A stretch of 64,000 bases of DNA from CAVUCH01 sp963739995 (GCA_963739995.1 CAVUCH010000018.1:62001-126000), one strand, 5' to 3'; positions 26,154 through 35,149 are shown, counted from the first letter of the stretch. Program-made: numbers and translations. Notes: generated by a model not told the origin, from the letters alone.

Positions 26154-26863
26154 TCGTCGATACCGAGCTCCTTGCTCAGGAAGGCAAACTGCTCGTTGGC
26201 GAGCTGGTAGTCTTCCGGCCGGCCGATGTCCAACCAGTAGCCGGAAAAGGGATAAATCCAGGGACGGCGCCCGGACTCCACCGCATCGATCATCAGGTTG
26301 TCGAATCCGTAAGGCTGCCCCGCAGGGAAGGCATCCACGGCGCGGCGATTGAGACAGTAGATACCCATACTGACGTCCATGTTCAGCGTCGGCTTCTCGG
26401 CAAAGCTGAGGAGCTGTCCCGACGCGTCGTATTCGACCACGCCGAAATCGATCGTGACCGAGCGCCGGAAGGCCGCCACCGAGACCTGGTTTCCTCGCCG
26501 CACATGCTCCGCGAGAAACGATCCGTAATCGAGATTGCAGAGGACATCGCCGTTCATGACGAGAAAGTCCGACGGCAGGTCCGGTATGAGCGTCAGGGGT
26601 CCCATCGTGCTGAGCGGCGTCTCCTCCACGGAATAATCGAGGTGGAGCCCCCACTTCGTACCGTCTCCACAGTACGCGCGAATCAGGTGGGCAAGGTGGC
26701 TCACAGCGAGGGTCACGTGGTCGAAGCCCGCCGTTTTCAACTGCATCAGAACGATCTCGAGGATGGCGAACTTGCCGCCGACAGGCACGAGCGGTTTGGG
26801 AATCAGCGTGGTGTAGGGCAGGAGGCGGGTCCCCTTGCCGCCGGCCAGAACAATCGCGCGCAT
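26141..26863 (-). CDS. Sugar-phosphate nucleotidyltransferase
   Basis: An intact 240-residue NTP-transferase that activates a hexose 1-phosphate to an NDP-sugar. It starts MRAIVLAGGKGTRLLPYT (the GGxGxRL nucleotide motif) and continues PKPLVPVGGKFAILEIVLMQ, DFLVMNGDVLCNLDYG and ETPLSTMGPL. It ends in YPFSGYWLDIGRPEDYQLAN, the catalytic Asp/Gly region of RmlA/GlmU-type enzymes. There is no C-terminal hexapeptide domain. The stop overlaps the epimerase start by 13 bases, and its ATG is 21 bases after the dehydratase stop. It probably supplies the activated sugar that the adjoining dehydratase and epimerase modify. Confidence 0.88.
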   Translation of the reverse strand: MRAIVLAGGKGTRLLPYTTLIPKPLVPVGGKFAILEIVLMQLKTAGFDHVTLAVSHLAHLIRAYCGDGTKWGLHLDYSVEETPLSTMGPLTLIPDLPSDFLVMNGDVLCNLDYGSFLAEHVRRGNQVSVAAFRRSVTIDFGVVEYDASGQLLSFAEKPTLNMDVSMGIYCLNRRAVDAFPAGQPYGFDNLMIDAVESGRRPWIYPFSGYWLDIGRPEDYQLANEQFAFLSKELGIDEWSL

Positions 26864-26884
26864 TCTGCTGAATCCTTTGGCGGA

Positions 26885-27883
26885 TCAGACGTTGTAGAGC
26901 CAACTCTTGTATCTGGCCAGGTTCGCAGGATTCCGGAACCAGTCTACCGTCTCGTCAAGCCCCTGCTCCAGTGTGTAGGTTGACCGCCACCGCGTCAGCG
27001 ACATCAGCTTGCGGTTATCGCCGACCAGGCGCTCGACCTCCGACATGGCGGGCCGCACGCGTTCGTCGTCGGTGACGATGCGCGCGTCCGGGTTGATGCG
27101 GTCGACCAACAGCTGCGCGAGCGCGCCGATGCCGCACTCACGGCCCGAGGCGATGTTGATCTCCTCGCCCGCAGCCCGATCCGATTCCGCGATGGCGATG
27201 AAGCCGTTCACGGTGTCCGTCACGTAGTTGAAGTCCCTTGTCGGGCTCACCGCTCCCAGCCGTATCTCAACCTGACCGTTCAGCAGCTGTGTGATGAGAG
27301 TCGGAATCACGGCGCGCGCCGACTGGCGTGGGCCGAACGTATTGAATGGACGCACGATGGTGACGGGAAGATTGAACGAGCGATGGAACGACTCCGCGAG
27401 GCGGTCGGCTGCGATCTTCGTCGCGCTGTACGGCGACTGCGCCTGCAGCGGGTGCGTCTCGTCCATGGGCACGTGGCGCGCCGTGCCGTAGACCTCCGAG
27501 GTGGACGTCACGAGGACTGAACGCACGCCCAGCGTGCGGGCAGCCTGCAGCACGTTGAGCGTGCCGCGCACGTTGGTATCGACGTATGTGTCCGGAGAGT
27601 GGTACGAGAACGGGATGCCGATGAGAGCCGCCAGGTGAAACACCACTTCACGCCCGCGCATCGCCATGGCGACGCCGTTCGGATCCCGGATGTCGCCGGT
27701 GACCACATCCACGGCGGAGAGGACATCCGGCGGCAGGCTCTCGAGCCAGCCCCAGGAGTTCATCGCGTTGTAGAACACGAACGCACGCACGTGACACCCG
27801 CGCGCCACCAACGCTTCCACCAGGTGGCTCCCGATGAAGCCGTCCGCACCCGTCACGAGGACGGGTCGACCACGAAGATCCAT
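26885..27883 (-). CDS. NAD-dependent 4,6-dehydratase/epimerase (LegB-like)
   Basis: A 332-residue extended SDR. The NAD site is VTGADGFIGSHLVEALVARG, the catalytic Ser region STSEVYGTARHVPMDE, and the YxxxK motif YSATKIAADRLAES, followed by IVRPFNTFGPRQSARAVIPT. The AFVFYNAMNSWGWLESLP segment resembles the YNSxxSWGWLD-type stretch of UDP-GlcNAc 4,6-dehydratases of the LegB group (legionaminic/bacillosamine-type pathways). The exact substrate is inferred only. It is second in the minus-strand sugar operon, 45 bases after the methyltransferase stop. Confidence 0.82.
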   Translation of the reverse strand: MDLRGRPVLVTGADGFIGSHLVEALVARGCHVRAFVFYNAMNSWGWLESLPPDVLSAVDVVTGDIRDPNGVAMAMRGREVVFHLAALIGIPFSYHSPDTYVDTNVRGTLNVLQAARTLGVRSVLVTSTSEVYGTARHVPMDETHPLQAQSPYSATKIAADRLAESFHRSFNLPVTIVRPFNTFGPRQSARAVIPTLITQLLNGQVEIRLGAVSPTRDFNYVTDTVNGFIAIAESDRAAGEEINIASGRECGIGALAQLLVDRINPDARIVTDDERVRPAMSEVERLVGDNRKLMSLTRWRSTYTLEQGLDETVDWFRNPANLARYKSWLYNV

Positions 27884-27928
27884 GTTGTGCTCCGATGCTC
27901 AGACGCGGCACACACGAGCGAACTGCCC

Positions 27929-28777
27929 TCACGACGTCCTGCGCGCCGCGAGGAACATCGTGTCGCCAAGATTCAACGGGAAATCGTACTCGCGCACGCG
28001 GGCCGGCAGCACACGATCGAGCCACCCCGCCACGCGTGCCGACCGCGTGCCGGGGTAGCGCTGTTGCCACCCCCTGAGGGACGAGCTCAGGCGGCGATGC
28101 ACGGTCACCGTTTCCAGCGCCAACACCGTGAGACCCACGCGTTGGCACAGCAGCGTCAGGGAGCGGCGGGTGAAGTAGAACAGGTGCGTGGGCGGATGGA
28201 TCTGGCGCCAGTGCAGCCCTTGCGCGCGCGCCAGCCATGACCCGAAGTCTCCCGTGGTCAGAAACAGGTGCCCTCCGGGGGAGAGGAGTTCGACGCCGCG
28301 CCGCAACACCGCATCGGGTGCGGGGAGGTGCTCGACCGTATCCCACAGGCACACGGCCCCAAACGGCCCCCGGACGTCGAGCTCCGATAGATCGCCCTCG
28401 CGGACATCGAGTCCCCGCGCACGTGCCGCCGCCACAGCACTGCCCGAGACGTCGATGCCCACCGAACCCGGGTACCCGGTGCCCAGGAGGTCCAGAAAAT
28501 ACCCGTATGCACAGCCAACTTCGAGAACCGGCACACCTGGCTCGAGGTAGTGCGCCATTCGGCGGAAGTGACCTGCCAGGAGCTTGCGCTGCACGGCCGC
28601 GTCCGCCTCGTAATCCACGTATTCACGCCCGTGGAAGTAGTCCTCACCGTACTCCTTCTTGAGCTCCTCGAGCGGGAAGTGCGCCGCGACCGTCATCATG
28701 CCGCACGTTCGGCAGATCACGAATCCAGGCCAACGCGCCTCCCAGCGCACGGCATCGCAGCAGGGACAGGACTTCAT
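27929..28777 (-). CDS. SAM methyltransferase with N-terminal zinc ribbon
   Basis: A 282-residue class I methyltransferase. It begins MKSCPCCDAVRWEARWPGF and then VICRTCGMMTV, a CxxC...CxxC zinc ribbon at residues 4-25. SAM motif I is VLEVGCAYGYFLDLLGTG, followed by AVCLWDTVEHLPAPDAVLR and LLSPGGHLFLTTGDFGSWLA. It is the same architecture as the protein at 8569 but with normal high GC. It likely O- or C-methylates a sugar of the glycan or a lipid-linked intermediate. It is the first gene of the minus-strand sugar operon and is transcribed away from the Gfo/Idh gene (about 200 bases between). Confidence 0.82.
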   Translation of the reverse strand: MKSCPCCDAVRWEARWPGFVICRTCGMMTVAAHFPLEELKKEYGEDYFHGREYVDYEADAAVQRKLLAGHFRRMAHYLEPGVPVLEVGCAYGYFLDLLGTGYPGSVGIDVSGSAVAAARARGLDVREGDLSELDVRGPFGAVCLWDTVEHLPAPDAVLRRGVELLSPGGHLFLTTGDFGSWLARAQGLHWRQIHPPTHLFYFTRRSLTLLCQRVGLTVLALETVTVHRRLSSSLRGWQQRYPGTRSARVAGWLDRVLPARVREYDFPLNLGDTMFLAARRTS

Positions 28778-28914
28778 CGGGTGCTGGAGAACATCTGGAG
28801 GGCCGCGGCATTCTACCAGTCCCTGACAAACACACGTTCGATGGGACGCGCCCGAGTGCGGCGGAACATACGTGGCAGACGCACGAGGAGACCCGCGGCA
28901 GTTTCGGCGGGTAA

Positions 28915-28936
28915 TATACTGACCTCGTACGAGGTC
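28915..28936 (+). promoter_or_regulatory. -10 box and perfect palindrome upstream of the Gfo/Idh gene
   Basis: TATACT (28915-28920) is followed at once by GACCTCGTACGAGGTC (28921-28936), a 16-base perfect palindrome that would cover the transcription start. No good -35 is seen. A repressor operator is a reasonable reading. The start codon lies 40 bases downstream. Confidence 0.4.
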
Positions 28937-28976
28937 CGGCGCGAACGCTGCGCATCCACCCTCCTGAGGAGCCCCC

Positions 28977-30308
28977 ATGAACCGTCGCGATTTCATGAAA
29001 CACACCGTCCTGACCAGCGCCGCGGCGGCCGTCACGACAGCCCCCGCGCGGGCATCGCGACCGATGCCGGCCGGTGAGCGCGTAACGCTCGGCGTCATCG
29101 GTGCGGGCGCGCGGGCGCAGCAACTCATCGATGCGGCGCAGCAGATCCCGGCTCTGGAGATCGTGGCGCTCTGCGATGCGTATTCGGGACGTGCCGCGCG
29201 GGCGCAAGGCCGAACCGGAGGCAAGGCGGCCATCATGAGGGACGCCGGCGAGCTGCTCGCCCGTCCCGGCATCGACGCCGTCATCGTCGGCACACCCGAC
29301 CACCTGCACAAGGCCATCACGGTGGCCGCTCTCGATGCTGGGAAGGATGTGTACGTCGAGAAGCCGATGACCTACACCGTCGATGAAGGCCTCGAGATCA
29401 TCGCGGCCGTGAAGCGCAACAAGCGCGTGCTGCAGGTCGGCAGCCAGGGTGTCAGCTCACCGCTCGACGGCACCGCGCGCGACCTGGTCAAGTCGGGCAA
29501 GCTCGGGAAGGTCACGATGATCCGCGCGTCGTACAACCGGAACACGGCCGGAGGCGCCTGGATCTATCCGGTTCCGCCCGATGCCACCCCGCAGACGGTG
29601 AACTGGAATGCCTTTCTTGGCGACGCGCCGAAGCGGCCCTTCGACCCCGCCCGGTTCTTCCGCTGGCGGTGTTACTGGGATTACTCCGGCGGGATCGCGG
29701 GCGACCTGTTCGTCCACCTCCTGACCACCATCCACTTCGTCATGGGCGCGACGATGCCGTCGACAGTGCTGGGGAGCGGCGAGTTGTACCGGTGGAAGGA
29801 GTCGCGGGAGGTCCCCGACACGCTGAACGGGCTCCTCGTCTATCCCGAGGGGTTCACCGTCAATCTGAGCTCCACCTTCAACAACCAGTCGGCGAGCGAA
29901 TCGGGATTCGAAATTCTCGGCACGGAGGGAAGCATCGTGTTCCGGGGGAACCGGCTGACGTTTACGCCAGAGAACGTGTACGAAGACAACCGCTGGGTCG
30001 TAACCTCGTGGCCCCGCGAGCTGGAGGAGGCGTACTACGCCGACCCGAAGGTGAGGGCGCAGGAAACGCCCGGCACGTGGAAGCCCAGGATGCTGCCGGG
30101 CGGCGAGTCCTGGGAGCAGCAGGGCCAGGACAACGACGTGACGCACCTCGCCAACTTCATCGGGGCGGTACGCTCGCGGCAGCAGCCGTATGAGGATGCG
30201 ATCGTCGGGCACCATGCGTCGGCCGCGGCGCACATGGTCAACATGTCGCTCCGGCAGCGGCGCCTCGTGGAGTGGGATTTCGCGGCAGATACCGTCAAGG
30301 GTACGTAA
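28977..30308 (+). CDS. Gfo/Idh/MocA-family oxidoreductase with Tat signal
   Basis: A 443-residue NAD(P)-dependent oxidoreductase exported by the Tat pathway: MNRRDFMKHTVLTSAAAAV is a twin-arginine leader. The Rossmann motif is VTLGVIGAGARAQQLIDAAQ. The catalytic-lysine motif VYVEKPMTYTVDEG follows, then QVGSQGVSSPLDGTARDLVK and WDYSGGIAGDLFVHLLTTIH. The enzyme presumably oxidises or epimerises a sugar or inositol in the periplasm with a cofactor bound before export, as glucose-fructose oxidoreductase does. The ATG at 28977 has GAGGAG five bases upstream. It lies divergent from the sugar operon behind a palindromic operator-like site. Confidence 0.9.
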   Translation: MNRRDFMKHTVLTSAAAAVTTAPARASRPMPAGERVTLGVIGAGARAQQLIDAAQQIPALEIVALCDAYSGRAARAQGRTGGKAAIMRDAGELLARPGIDAVIVGTPDHLHKAITVAALDAGKDVYVEKPMTYTVDEGLEIIAAVKRNKRVLQVGSQGVSSPLDGTARDLVKSGKLGKVTMIRASYNRNTAGGAWIYPVPPDATPQTVNWNAFLGDAPKRPFDPARFFRWRCYWDYSGGIAGDLFVHLLTTIHFVMGATMPSTVLGSGELYRWKESREVPDTLNGLLVYPEGFTVNLSSTFNNQSASESGFEILGTEGSIVFRGNRLTFTPENVYEDNRWVVTSWPRELEEAYYADPKVRAQETPGTWKPRMLPGGESWEQQGQDNDVTHLANFIGAVRSRQQPYEDAIVGHHASAAAHMVNMSLRQRRLVEWDFAADTVKGT

Positions 30309-30450
30309 GACGCGTGCACGGAGGCCACAGACCTGTGCGACAATGCGCCGCGTACGGCACACGCGCGAGCGTGCAGGCCACCCGCTTCTCCGACGGCGCA
30401 GCGCCCGCCGGAGCCACAGGTTGACGAGCGCTGCGGAATGGAGTCAGAAC

Positions 30451-30861
30451 GTGGCGAAGGCCCGGAAGTCTAGCAGCAAGTCGGCGCGGAAGGGCGGCGG
30501 CGCGAAGAAGGCGGCGGCGCGCAAGCGCACGGGGCGCAAGACAGCGCGCAAGGGAACGGCGAAGAAGGCCGGCGGTAAGAAGGCCGCGAAGAGGACTGCG
30601 AAGAAGGCTGCCAGGAAGACGGCCAGAAAGGCCGCTCGCCGCGCGCCCGCGCGCAAGGCTGCCAGCCGCAAGGCACCCGCACGCAAGGCGGCAGCGGCTC
30701 CCAAGGCGGCTCCAGAGCGCAAGACCGGCGGAACCAGGAGCCTGAGGGCCCGTAGAGGCCCGGGGCTCCCGGCGGAGGTCGCTCCGAGCACGACCGAAGC
30801 CATGGGGCCAGGCAACGAGGCGATGGAAGTCGAAATCCTGCCGCCCGACAGCGAGAGGTAA
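30451..30861 (+). CDS. Histone H1-like Lys/Ala-rich DNA-binding protein
   Basis: A 136-residue, very basic protein from a GTG at 30451 with GGAG eight bases upstream. From residue 2 it is built of AKK, ARK and KAA repeats (SARKGGGAKKAAARK, AKKAGGKKAAKRTAKKAAR), ending with a neutral/acidic tail, EVEILPPDSER. This is the composition of bacterial H1-like nucleoid proteins (Hc1/BphH1 type) that bind DNA through Lys residues of a disordered tail. No folded domain is visible. The gene stands alone and is followed by a strong hairpin. Confidence 0.75.
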   Translation: MAKARKSSSKSARKGGGAKKAAARKRTGRKTARKGTAKKAGGKKAAKRTAKKAARKTARKAARRAPARKAASRKAPARKAAAAPKAAPERKTGGTRSLRARRGPGLPAEVAPSTTEAMGPGNEAMEVEILPPDSER

Positions 30862-30874
30862 GTCGCGACCTGCT

Positions 30875-30926
30875 GTTGACCGTCCGCCGTCACCGTGGGC
30901 GCGCGGAGCGCACGGTGACGGTCAAC
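30875..30926 (+). terminator. Hairpin after the H1-like gene
   Basis: Arms CCGTCACCGTG (30887-30897) and CACGGTGACGG (30911-30921) pair perfectly over 11 bases with a 13-base loop. Flanking GTTGACC and GGTCAAC extend the stem across a 5-base bulge. No U-run follows. Terminator or REP-like function inferred from position. Confidence 0.45.
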
Positions 30927-31082
30927 GGTTCGATTCGCCCAGCCCGGATTGCTGCACGTGCCGAGCAGGCCGCACGCCGGTTGCGGCTACCCGCGCCGGC
31001 CCTGACATCCCGGCCCCACAATCCGCGCGCTTGGGTCAGACCTCATCCAACCTGGCACGGGACCGTGCGTGGGGCCGGGACC

Positions 31083-31270
31083 TCAGGGCCGTCCGGCTAC
31101 TCCCTCCGGCGTGGCTGCGGCCGTCAGAAAGCCGAAGACTCCGCCCTGCTCCCGAACGGCGCCGGCCGTGAAGTAGAGCGTGTTCGTGTTGCCGTTGTTC
31201 GTCACGCCCTTGCCGAACGCGAGAGCCCACAGCCCCTCGATGCGCAGCGAACGCCCGCCAGCGGAGTGCA
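31083..31270 (-). pseudogene. C-terminal relic of a TIGR03118-like protein
   Basis: About 60 residues in one frame, GRSLRIEGLWALAFGKGVT, NNGNTNTLYFTAGAV and REQGGVFGFL, then a stop, match the end of TIGR03118-type secreted beta-propeller-like proteins (GLWAL-FG and NTLYFTAG are the typical pieces). The upstream three-quarters of the gene cannot be found, so this is a relic. Between 31271 and 31613 I see nothing I can name. Confidence 0.5.
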
Positions 31271-31613
31271 GGATGCCCTCACGCTCGTATTGGCGCTTGT
31301 CGAGGATCGCCGCCGGCCATGAGCACCGCTGTCGCGACCGGCGCTGCCGCCCATGTGTGTGGCATTCGGGATCGCCCGTGAACGAGTTGAGCCAGGGCAA
31401 TACGGCTGCCGCGAGGCACGCGGCGACTTGCGCCGGAAACGGGACGGTTCTGACTTCAGCGGATTACGTAGCTCGAAATTGCTTACGCCGAACGACTCAC
31501 CCCGTCGCGCTGAGTGTGCGTCTCTCTCCCGCCGCCCGCCGGCTGCCGATGGGTAGCGCGGTGCACTGCCCCATTGTCCCGGCAGAAGAGACACGTCACA
31601 CTACGCTCGCGCC

Positions 31614-32384
31614 ATGCTGACAGCAATGCTGCTGCTCGCCTGTCTCGCGCAGGAGCCGGAGTTGCGATACGTCGCGAACGCCGGCATGCTGATCGACGTC
31701 GACCGGCGAGCATTCCTCGTCGACGCGCCCATCCGGGACGGAATCTCTCCCTATGCCACGAGTCCGGCCGCCGAACGGAACCGGCTCGAGATGGCGCTCC
31801 CTCCGTACGACCGCGTGGACGCGATCCTCATCACGCACTGGCACGAGGACCATTTCAACGCGGAGGCTGTGGCGGCACATCTGGCGCACAACCCGCGCGC
31901 GGTGTTGGTTTCGTCGCCGGAGGTCGTGGATCAGGTGCGCCGCATCGCACCGGACCTGGCCAGTTCGCGTCTGCAGTCGGTATTGCCGCCGCCAGGTGGA
32001 TCCGAGGCCGTCAGAGTGGCTGGCGTGCCGGTCCATGTGCTGCGCATCCGCCATAATCCGACACGTCGCTTGCCCGAACAGCACGTTGGCTTCCTGATTG
32101 GGGACTCGGCTCCGGTGCTTCATGTGGGTGACGCCGATCCGACGGCCGGGAACTTCGTGCGACTCCGCGCCCTTCCGGCCGTCGATGTCGCGCTTCTCCC
32201 ATTCTGGTACGTCCTGGATGAGGCGAGCCGCCGGTTCGTGACCGAGTCGATTCGTCCACGGCGGATCGCGGCGATCCATCTCCCGCCCGGCGACAGCGCG
32301 ACGGTGGAAGCTGCGCTTCGGGCGGCTGGCATCAGCGTGGGGCTGCCGCAGGGCACGGGCTCCAGGTTGATTGCACCCAGGTAG
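31614..32384 (+). CDS. MBL-fold metal-dependent hydrolase, possibly exported
   Basis: A 256-residue metallo-beta-lactamase-fold hydrolase of the UlaG-like group. The metal motif is ILITHWHEDHFNAEAVA (HxHxDH), with later ligands in VLHVGDADP and AAIHLPP. The first 12 residues, MLTAMLLLACLAQ, are a short hydrophobic leader or a signal peptide, followed directly by EPELRYVANAGMLIDVDRRAF. The substrate is unknown. It stands alone between a gene relic and the hydroxylase gene. The start at 31614 lacks a clear ribosome-binding site. Confidence 0.8.
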   Translation: MLTAMLLLACLAQEPELRYVANAGMLIDVDRRAFLVDAPIRDGISPYATSPAAERNRLEMALPPYDRVDAILITHWHEDHFNAEAVAAHLAHNPRAVLVSSPEVVDQVRRIAPDLASSRLQSVLPPPGGSEAVRVAGVPVHVLRIRHNPTRRLPEQHVGFLIGDSAPVLHVGDADPTAGNFVRLRALPAVDVALLPFWYVLDEASRRFVTESIRPRRIAAIHLPPGDSATVEAALRAAGISVGLPQGTGSRLIAPR

Positions 32385-32483
32385 GCATGTCAGGTCGCCA
32401 TCGCCGTTCTGGCGTGTCGCTGCGAGTCACGCACGTTGTGAAAGAGGGCCAGTTGCGCGAGTCCGGAAGAGGCGGGGAGCCGC

Positions 32484-33638
32484 ATGCCTGATCCTGCCCG
32501 CCAGCCCGGGAGGGGGCACGTTGCGCTCGAGACGACCGAACCCATGTCCGTGGGGTACGGATTCATCAGCGGCCTTCTCTCGGCCATACTCGGGATCGCG
32601 GGTCTTGGCCTCGTCCTGGGGCTTCGGTTCCCGGAGTACCTCACACTCGCCGATCTGCGCCCCCTGTATTCGTCTCCGTACCTGCGCGCGACCATCCACG
32701 TCACGCTCGTGACATCGTTCCTGCTGGGCAGTCTCAGCGCCGTGCTCCGGGCGAACAAGGCGCTGGCCTTGACCGGCATCGGGGCCACACTGGCGGGGGC
32801 GGTGCTGGGTGGCTCGCGGGTGCCGGTGACCGGTCCCGTTGACGGGTGGGCGTCCTGGCTGGCCGTCGATTTCTTCGTGCTGAACCTCGTGCTCTACTCC
32901 GCCGTCTTCATTCCCCTCGAACGGCTCTTCGCGTTGCGCGCCGGTCAACCGGTGTTCCGCCGCCACTGGCTGGTGGACCTGACGTATTTCTTCATCAACT
33001 CCCTGCTGATCGAGGTTCTGACCATCTTTACGCTCAAACCGGCACTGATCCTGTTCGATTGGGCTCGTGTGGGGTGGGTGAGCGGTGCCGTCGGGTCCCT
33101 CCCGCTCCTCCTGCAGGTGCCCGTCATCGTCTGCGTGGCTGACTTCACCCAGTACTGGGTGCACCGGACGTTTCACGCCGTGCCGTTTCTCTGGCCTTTT
33201 CACGCCATCCATCACTCCGCTGAGGAGATGGACTGGCTTGCGGGCTCGCGACTCCACCTGGTGGATGTCATTCTCACCCGCGGGCTGACCTACGTCCCGA
33301 TTTTCGTTCTTGGTTTCTCGAAGGCCGCGTTGATGGTGTACGTCTTTCTGGTGGCGGTCCAGGCGACCTTCATCCACGCGAACGTGCGGTGGCAGTTCCG
33401 ACCTGTGCGGCGGATCGTCGCAACGCCCGCCTTTCATCACTGGCACCACAGTGCGGAGCGGGAGGCGGTCGACAAGAACTTCTCGGTGCACACCCCCGTC
33501 TGGGACATCCTGTTCCGGACCTACTACCTTCCGGACAGATGGCCGAGCCGCTACGGGCTCAGCGGCGGCCCGGACGTTCCGTCCGGCTGGCTGAGACAGC
33601 TGCTGTATCCGATGACCAGACGCCCTCCGACAAATTGA
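32484..33638 (+). CDS. Sterol desaturase/fatty acid hydroxylase superfamily protein
   Basis: A 384-residue integral membrane di-iron oxygenase. The histidine clusters are intact: QYWVHRTFH (about residue 223), FHAIHHSAEEMDW and FHHWHHSAE (about residue 325). The first 130 residues contain four extra hydrophobic helices (GFISGLLSAILGIAGLGLVL and others) ahead of the catalytic part, more than a minimal family member. Such enzymes hydroxylate or desaturate lipids such as hopanoids, carotenoids or fatty acids; the substrate is not deducible. The stop codon lies inside the left arm of a 25-bp perfect palindrome. Confidence 0.85.
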   Translation: MPDPARQPGRGHVALETTEPMSVGYGFISGLLSAILGIAGLGLVLGLRFPEYLTLADLRPLYSSPYLRATIHVTLVTSFLLGSLSAVLRANKALALTGIGATLAGAVLGGSRVPVTGPVDGWASWLAVDFFVLNLVLYSAVFIPLERLFALRAGQPVFRRHWLVDLTYFFINSLLIEVLTIFTLKPALILFDWARVGWVSGAVGSLPLLLQVPVIVCVADFTQYWVHRTFHAVPFLWPFHAIHHSAEEMDWLAGSRLHLVDVILTRGLTYVPIFVLGFSKAALMVYVFLVAVQATFIHANVRWQFRPVRRIVATPAFHHWHHSAEREAVDKNFSVHTPVWDILFRTYYLPDRWPSRYGLSGGPDVPSGWLRQLLYPMTRRPPTN

Positions 33639-33687
33639 GATCGGGAGGTGTTTCGCACGAATTGCGAAACACCTCCCGATCTCAATT
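33633..33687. repeat. 25-bp perfect inverted repeat spanning a stop codon
   Basis: Left arm 33633-33657 and right arm 33663-33687 are exact reverse complements over 25 bases, starting AATTGAGATCGGGAGG and separated by a 5-base loop, CGAAT. The TGA stop of the hydroxylase gene (33636-33638) is part of the arm. There is no T-tract, and the stem is much longer than ordinary terminators. It could act as a transcript end or RNase-stopping structure, or be a mobile palindromic unit. Confidence 0.8.
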
Positions 33688-33726
33688 GCAGATTTTGCGG
33701 CATCATAGCGGCAGGTGCCACGACAC

Positions 33727-35082
33727 ATGAGAACTGGACTTTCTCTTCTTCTCCTGGGGCTGATCGCGCTGGGGACCGCGCCCGGCGCGCAACGGCCGCC
33801 GGCGCTGGCCATCGTGAACGTGACGGTCATTCCCATGGACCGCGAGCGTACGGAGCCGGATCAGACGGTGATCGTGCGTGGCGACCGCATCGAGGCGCTC
33901 GGGCCCGACGCGTCGGTGACCGTGCCGCCCGGCGCCCGGCGGATCGAGGGTCGCGGGAAGTTCCTGATCCCGACGCTCTCGGAGATGCACGCGCACATCC
34001 CGCCGGGGAACGCCACGGATGCGGAGATTGCGCGGGTCCTCACCCTCTACGCGGTCAACGGGATCGGCACGGTCCGTGGCATGCTCGGCGACCCGAAGCA
34101 CCTGCCCTTGCGCGATCGCGCGAACCGAGGCGAGATCCTCAGCCCCTGGATCTACACTTCCGGCCCATCGTTCAACGGGTCCAGTGCGTCCAGCGCCGCT
34201 GTCGCCGTGCAGATGGTGAAGGACCAGAAGGCGGCCGGGTACGACCTCCTGAAGATCCACCCCGGTGTGAAGCGCGATGTGTTCGATGCGATGGCCGCCG
34301 CCGCCGATGCCGCCGGCATCCGCTTCGCGGGACACGTGCCGCTCGACGTAGGCCTCATGCGCGCCCTCGAAGCCCGCTACGCGACCATCGATCACATCGA
34401 CGGGTACGTCGAAGCGCTCGCGCGCGAAGGCGCGTCGGGGTCGGAGATGTTCGGCCTGAACCTGACCGGAGTGCTCGACGAGTCGCGGATACCCGCCCTC
34501 GTGGAGGCGACGCGCAAGGCCGGCGTGCAGATCGTCCCCACCGAGGCCCTCTTCCGGCACTGGGTGGGCCCGGACGAGCCCGAGACGATGAGGGCCTGGG
34601 CGGAGATGCAGTACGTGCCGAAGGACCAGCTCTCACAATGGGTCGAGAGCAAGAAGAAGCTGATGGCCGGATCGACGCCCGCCGAGCGTGCGCGATTCCT
34701 GGAGGTACGCGGACGTCTGATCAAGGCGCTCCACGCAGGCGGCGCGGGCCTGCTGCTCGGGTCCGACGGCCCGCAGGTCTGGAACGTGCCAGGCTTCTCG
34801 GTGCATCGCGAGCTGCGGTATCTCGTGCAGGCTGGTCTCACACCGTACCAGGCGCTCGAGACCGGCACCCGTAACGTGGCGGTGTTTTTTGGCACGAGCG
34901 CCGATCGGGGCACGATCGCGCAGGGCAAGCGCGCGGACCTCGTTCTGCTCGAGGGAAACCCGCTCGCAGACATCGGTAACAGTTCGAAGATTGGCGCGGT
35001 CGTGCTCGGCGGACGGTTGCTGACGAAGGACGAGATCGACAAGCAGCTCGCCGGGCTGAGGACGACGGGTCCCGGGATGTAG
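33727..35082 (+). CDS. Secreted amidohydrolase-family protein
   Basis: A 451-residue amidohydrolase with an N-terminal signal peptide, MRTGLSLLLLGLIALGTAPG. The metal-binding HxH is in LSEMHAHIPPG, a bridging Lys candidate in YDLLKIHPG, further His in RFAGHVPLDVG and TIDHIDGYVE, and the catalytic Asp in LLLGSDGPQVW. The end GKRADLVLLEGNPLADIGN is the standard small beta domain. Such proteins hydrolyse cyclic amides, dipeptides (Xaa-Pro, Xaa-Lys) or related compounds in the periplasm. The ATG at 33727 is chosen over the GTG at 33715 because the signal peptide follows directly. It starts 40 bases after the 25-bp palindrome. Confidence 0.85.
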   Translation: MRTGLSLLLLGLIALGTAPGAQRPPALAIVNVTVIPMDRERTEPDQTVIVRGDRIEALGPDASVTVPPGARRIEGRGKFLIPTLSEMHAHIPPGNATDAEIARVLTLYAVNGIGTVRGMLGDPKHLPLRDRANRGEILSPWIYTSGPSFNGSSASSAAVAVQMVKDQKAAGYDLLKIHPGVKRDVFDAMAAAADAAGIRFAGHVPLDVGLMRALEARYATIDHIDGYVEALAREGASGSEMFGLNLTGVLDESRIPALVEATRKAGVQIVPTEALFRHWVGPDEPETMRAWAEMQYVPKDQLSQWVESKKKLMAGSTPAERARFLEVRGRLIKALHAGGAGLLLGSDGPQVWNVPGFSVHRELRYLVQAGLTPYQALETGTRNVAVFFGTSADRGTIAQGKRADLVLLEGNPLADIGNSSKIGAVVLGGRLLTKDEIDKQLAGLRTTGPGM

Positions 35083-35149
35083 GAGGATTCCTCTGCAGGG
35101 CTGAAGCCGTTGTCCACCTGCCGGGAGGCGCCCGATGCTGCGCCTCCGG

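Noticed and set aside
25275..26903. A 542-residue minus-strand frame extending the epimerase upstream
   Set aside because: The extra 250 residues overlap the nucleotidyltransferase in another frame and have no protein-like motifs; the true start is the ATG at 26153.
30190..30450. An N-terminal extension of the H1-like protein
   Set aside because: The upstream part is a shadow frame of the Gfo/Idh gene and intergenic sequence; the GTG at 30451 has GGAG at good spacing.
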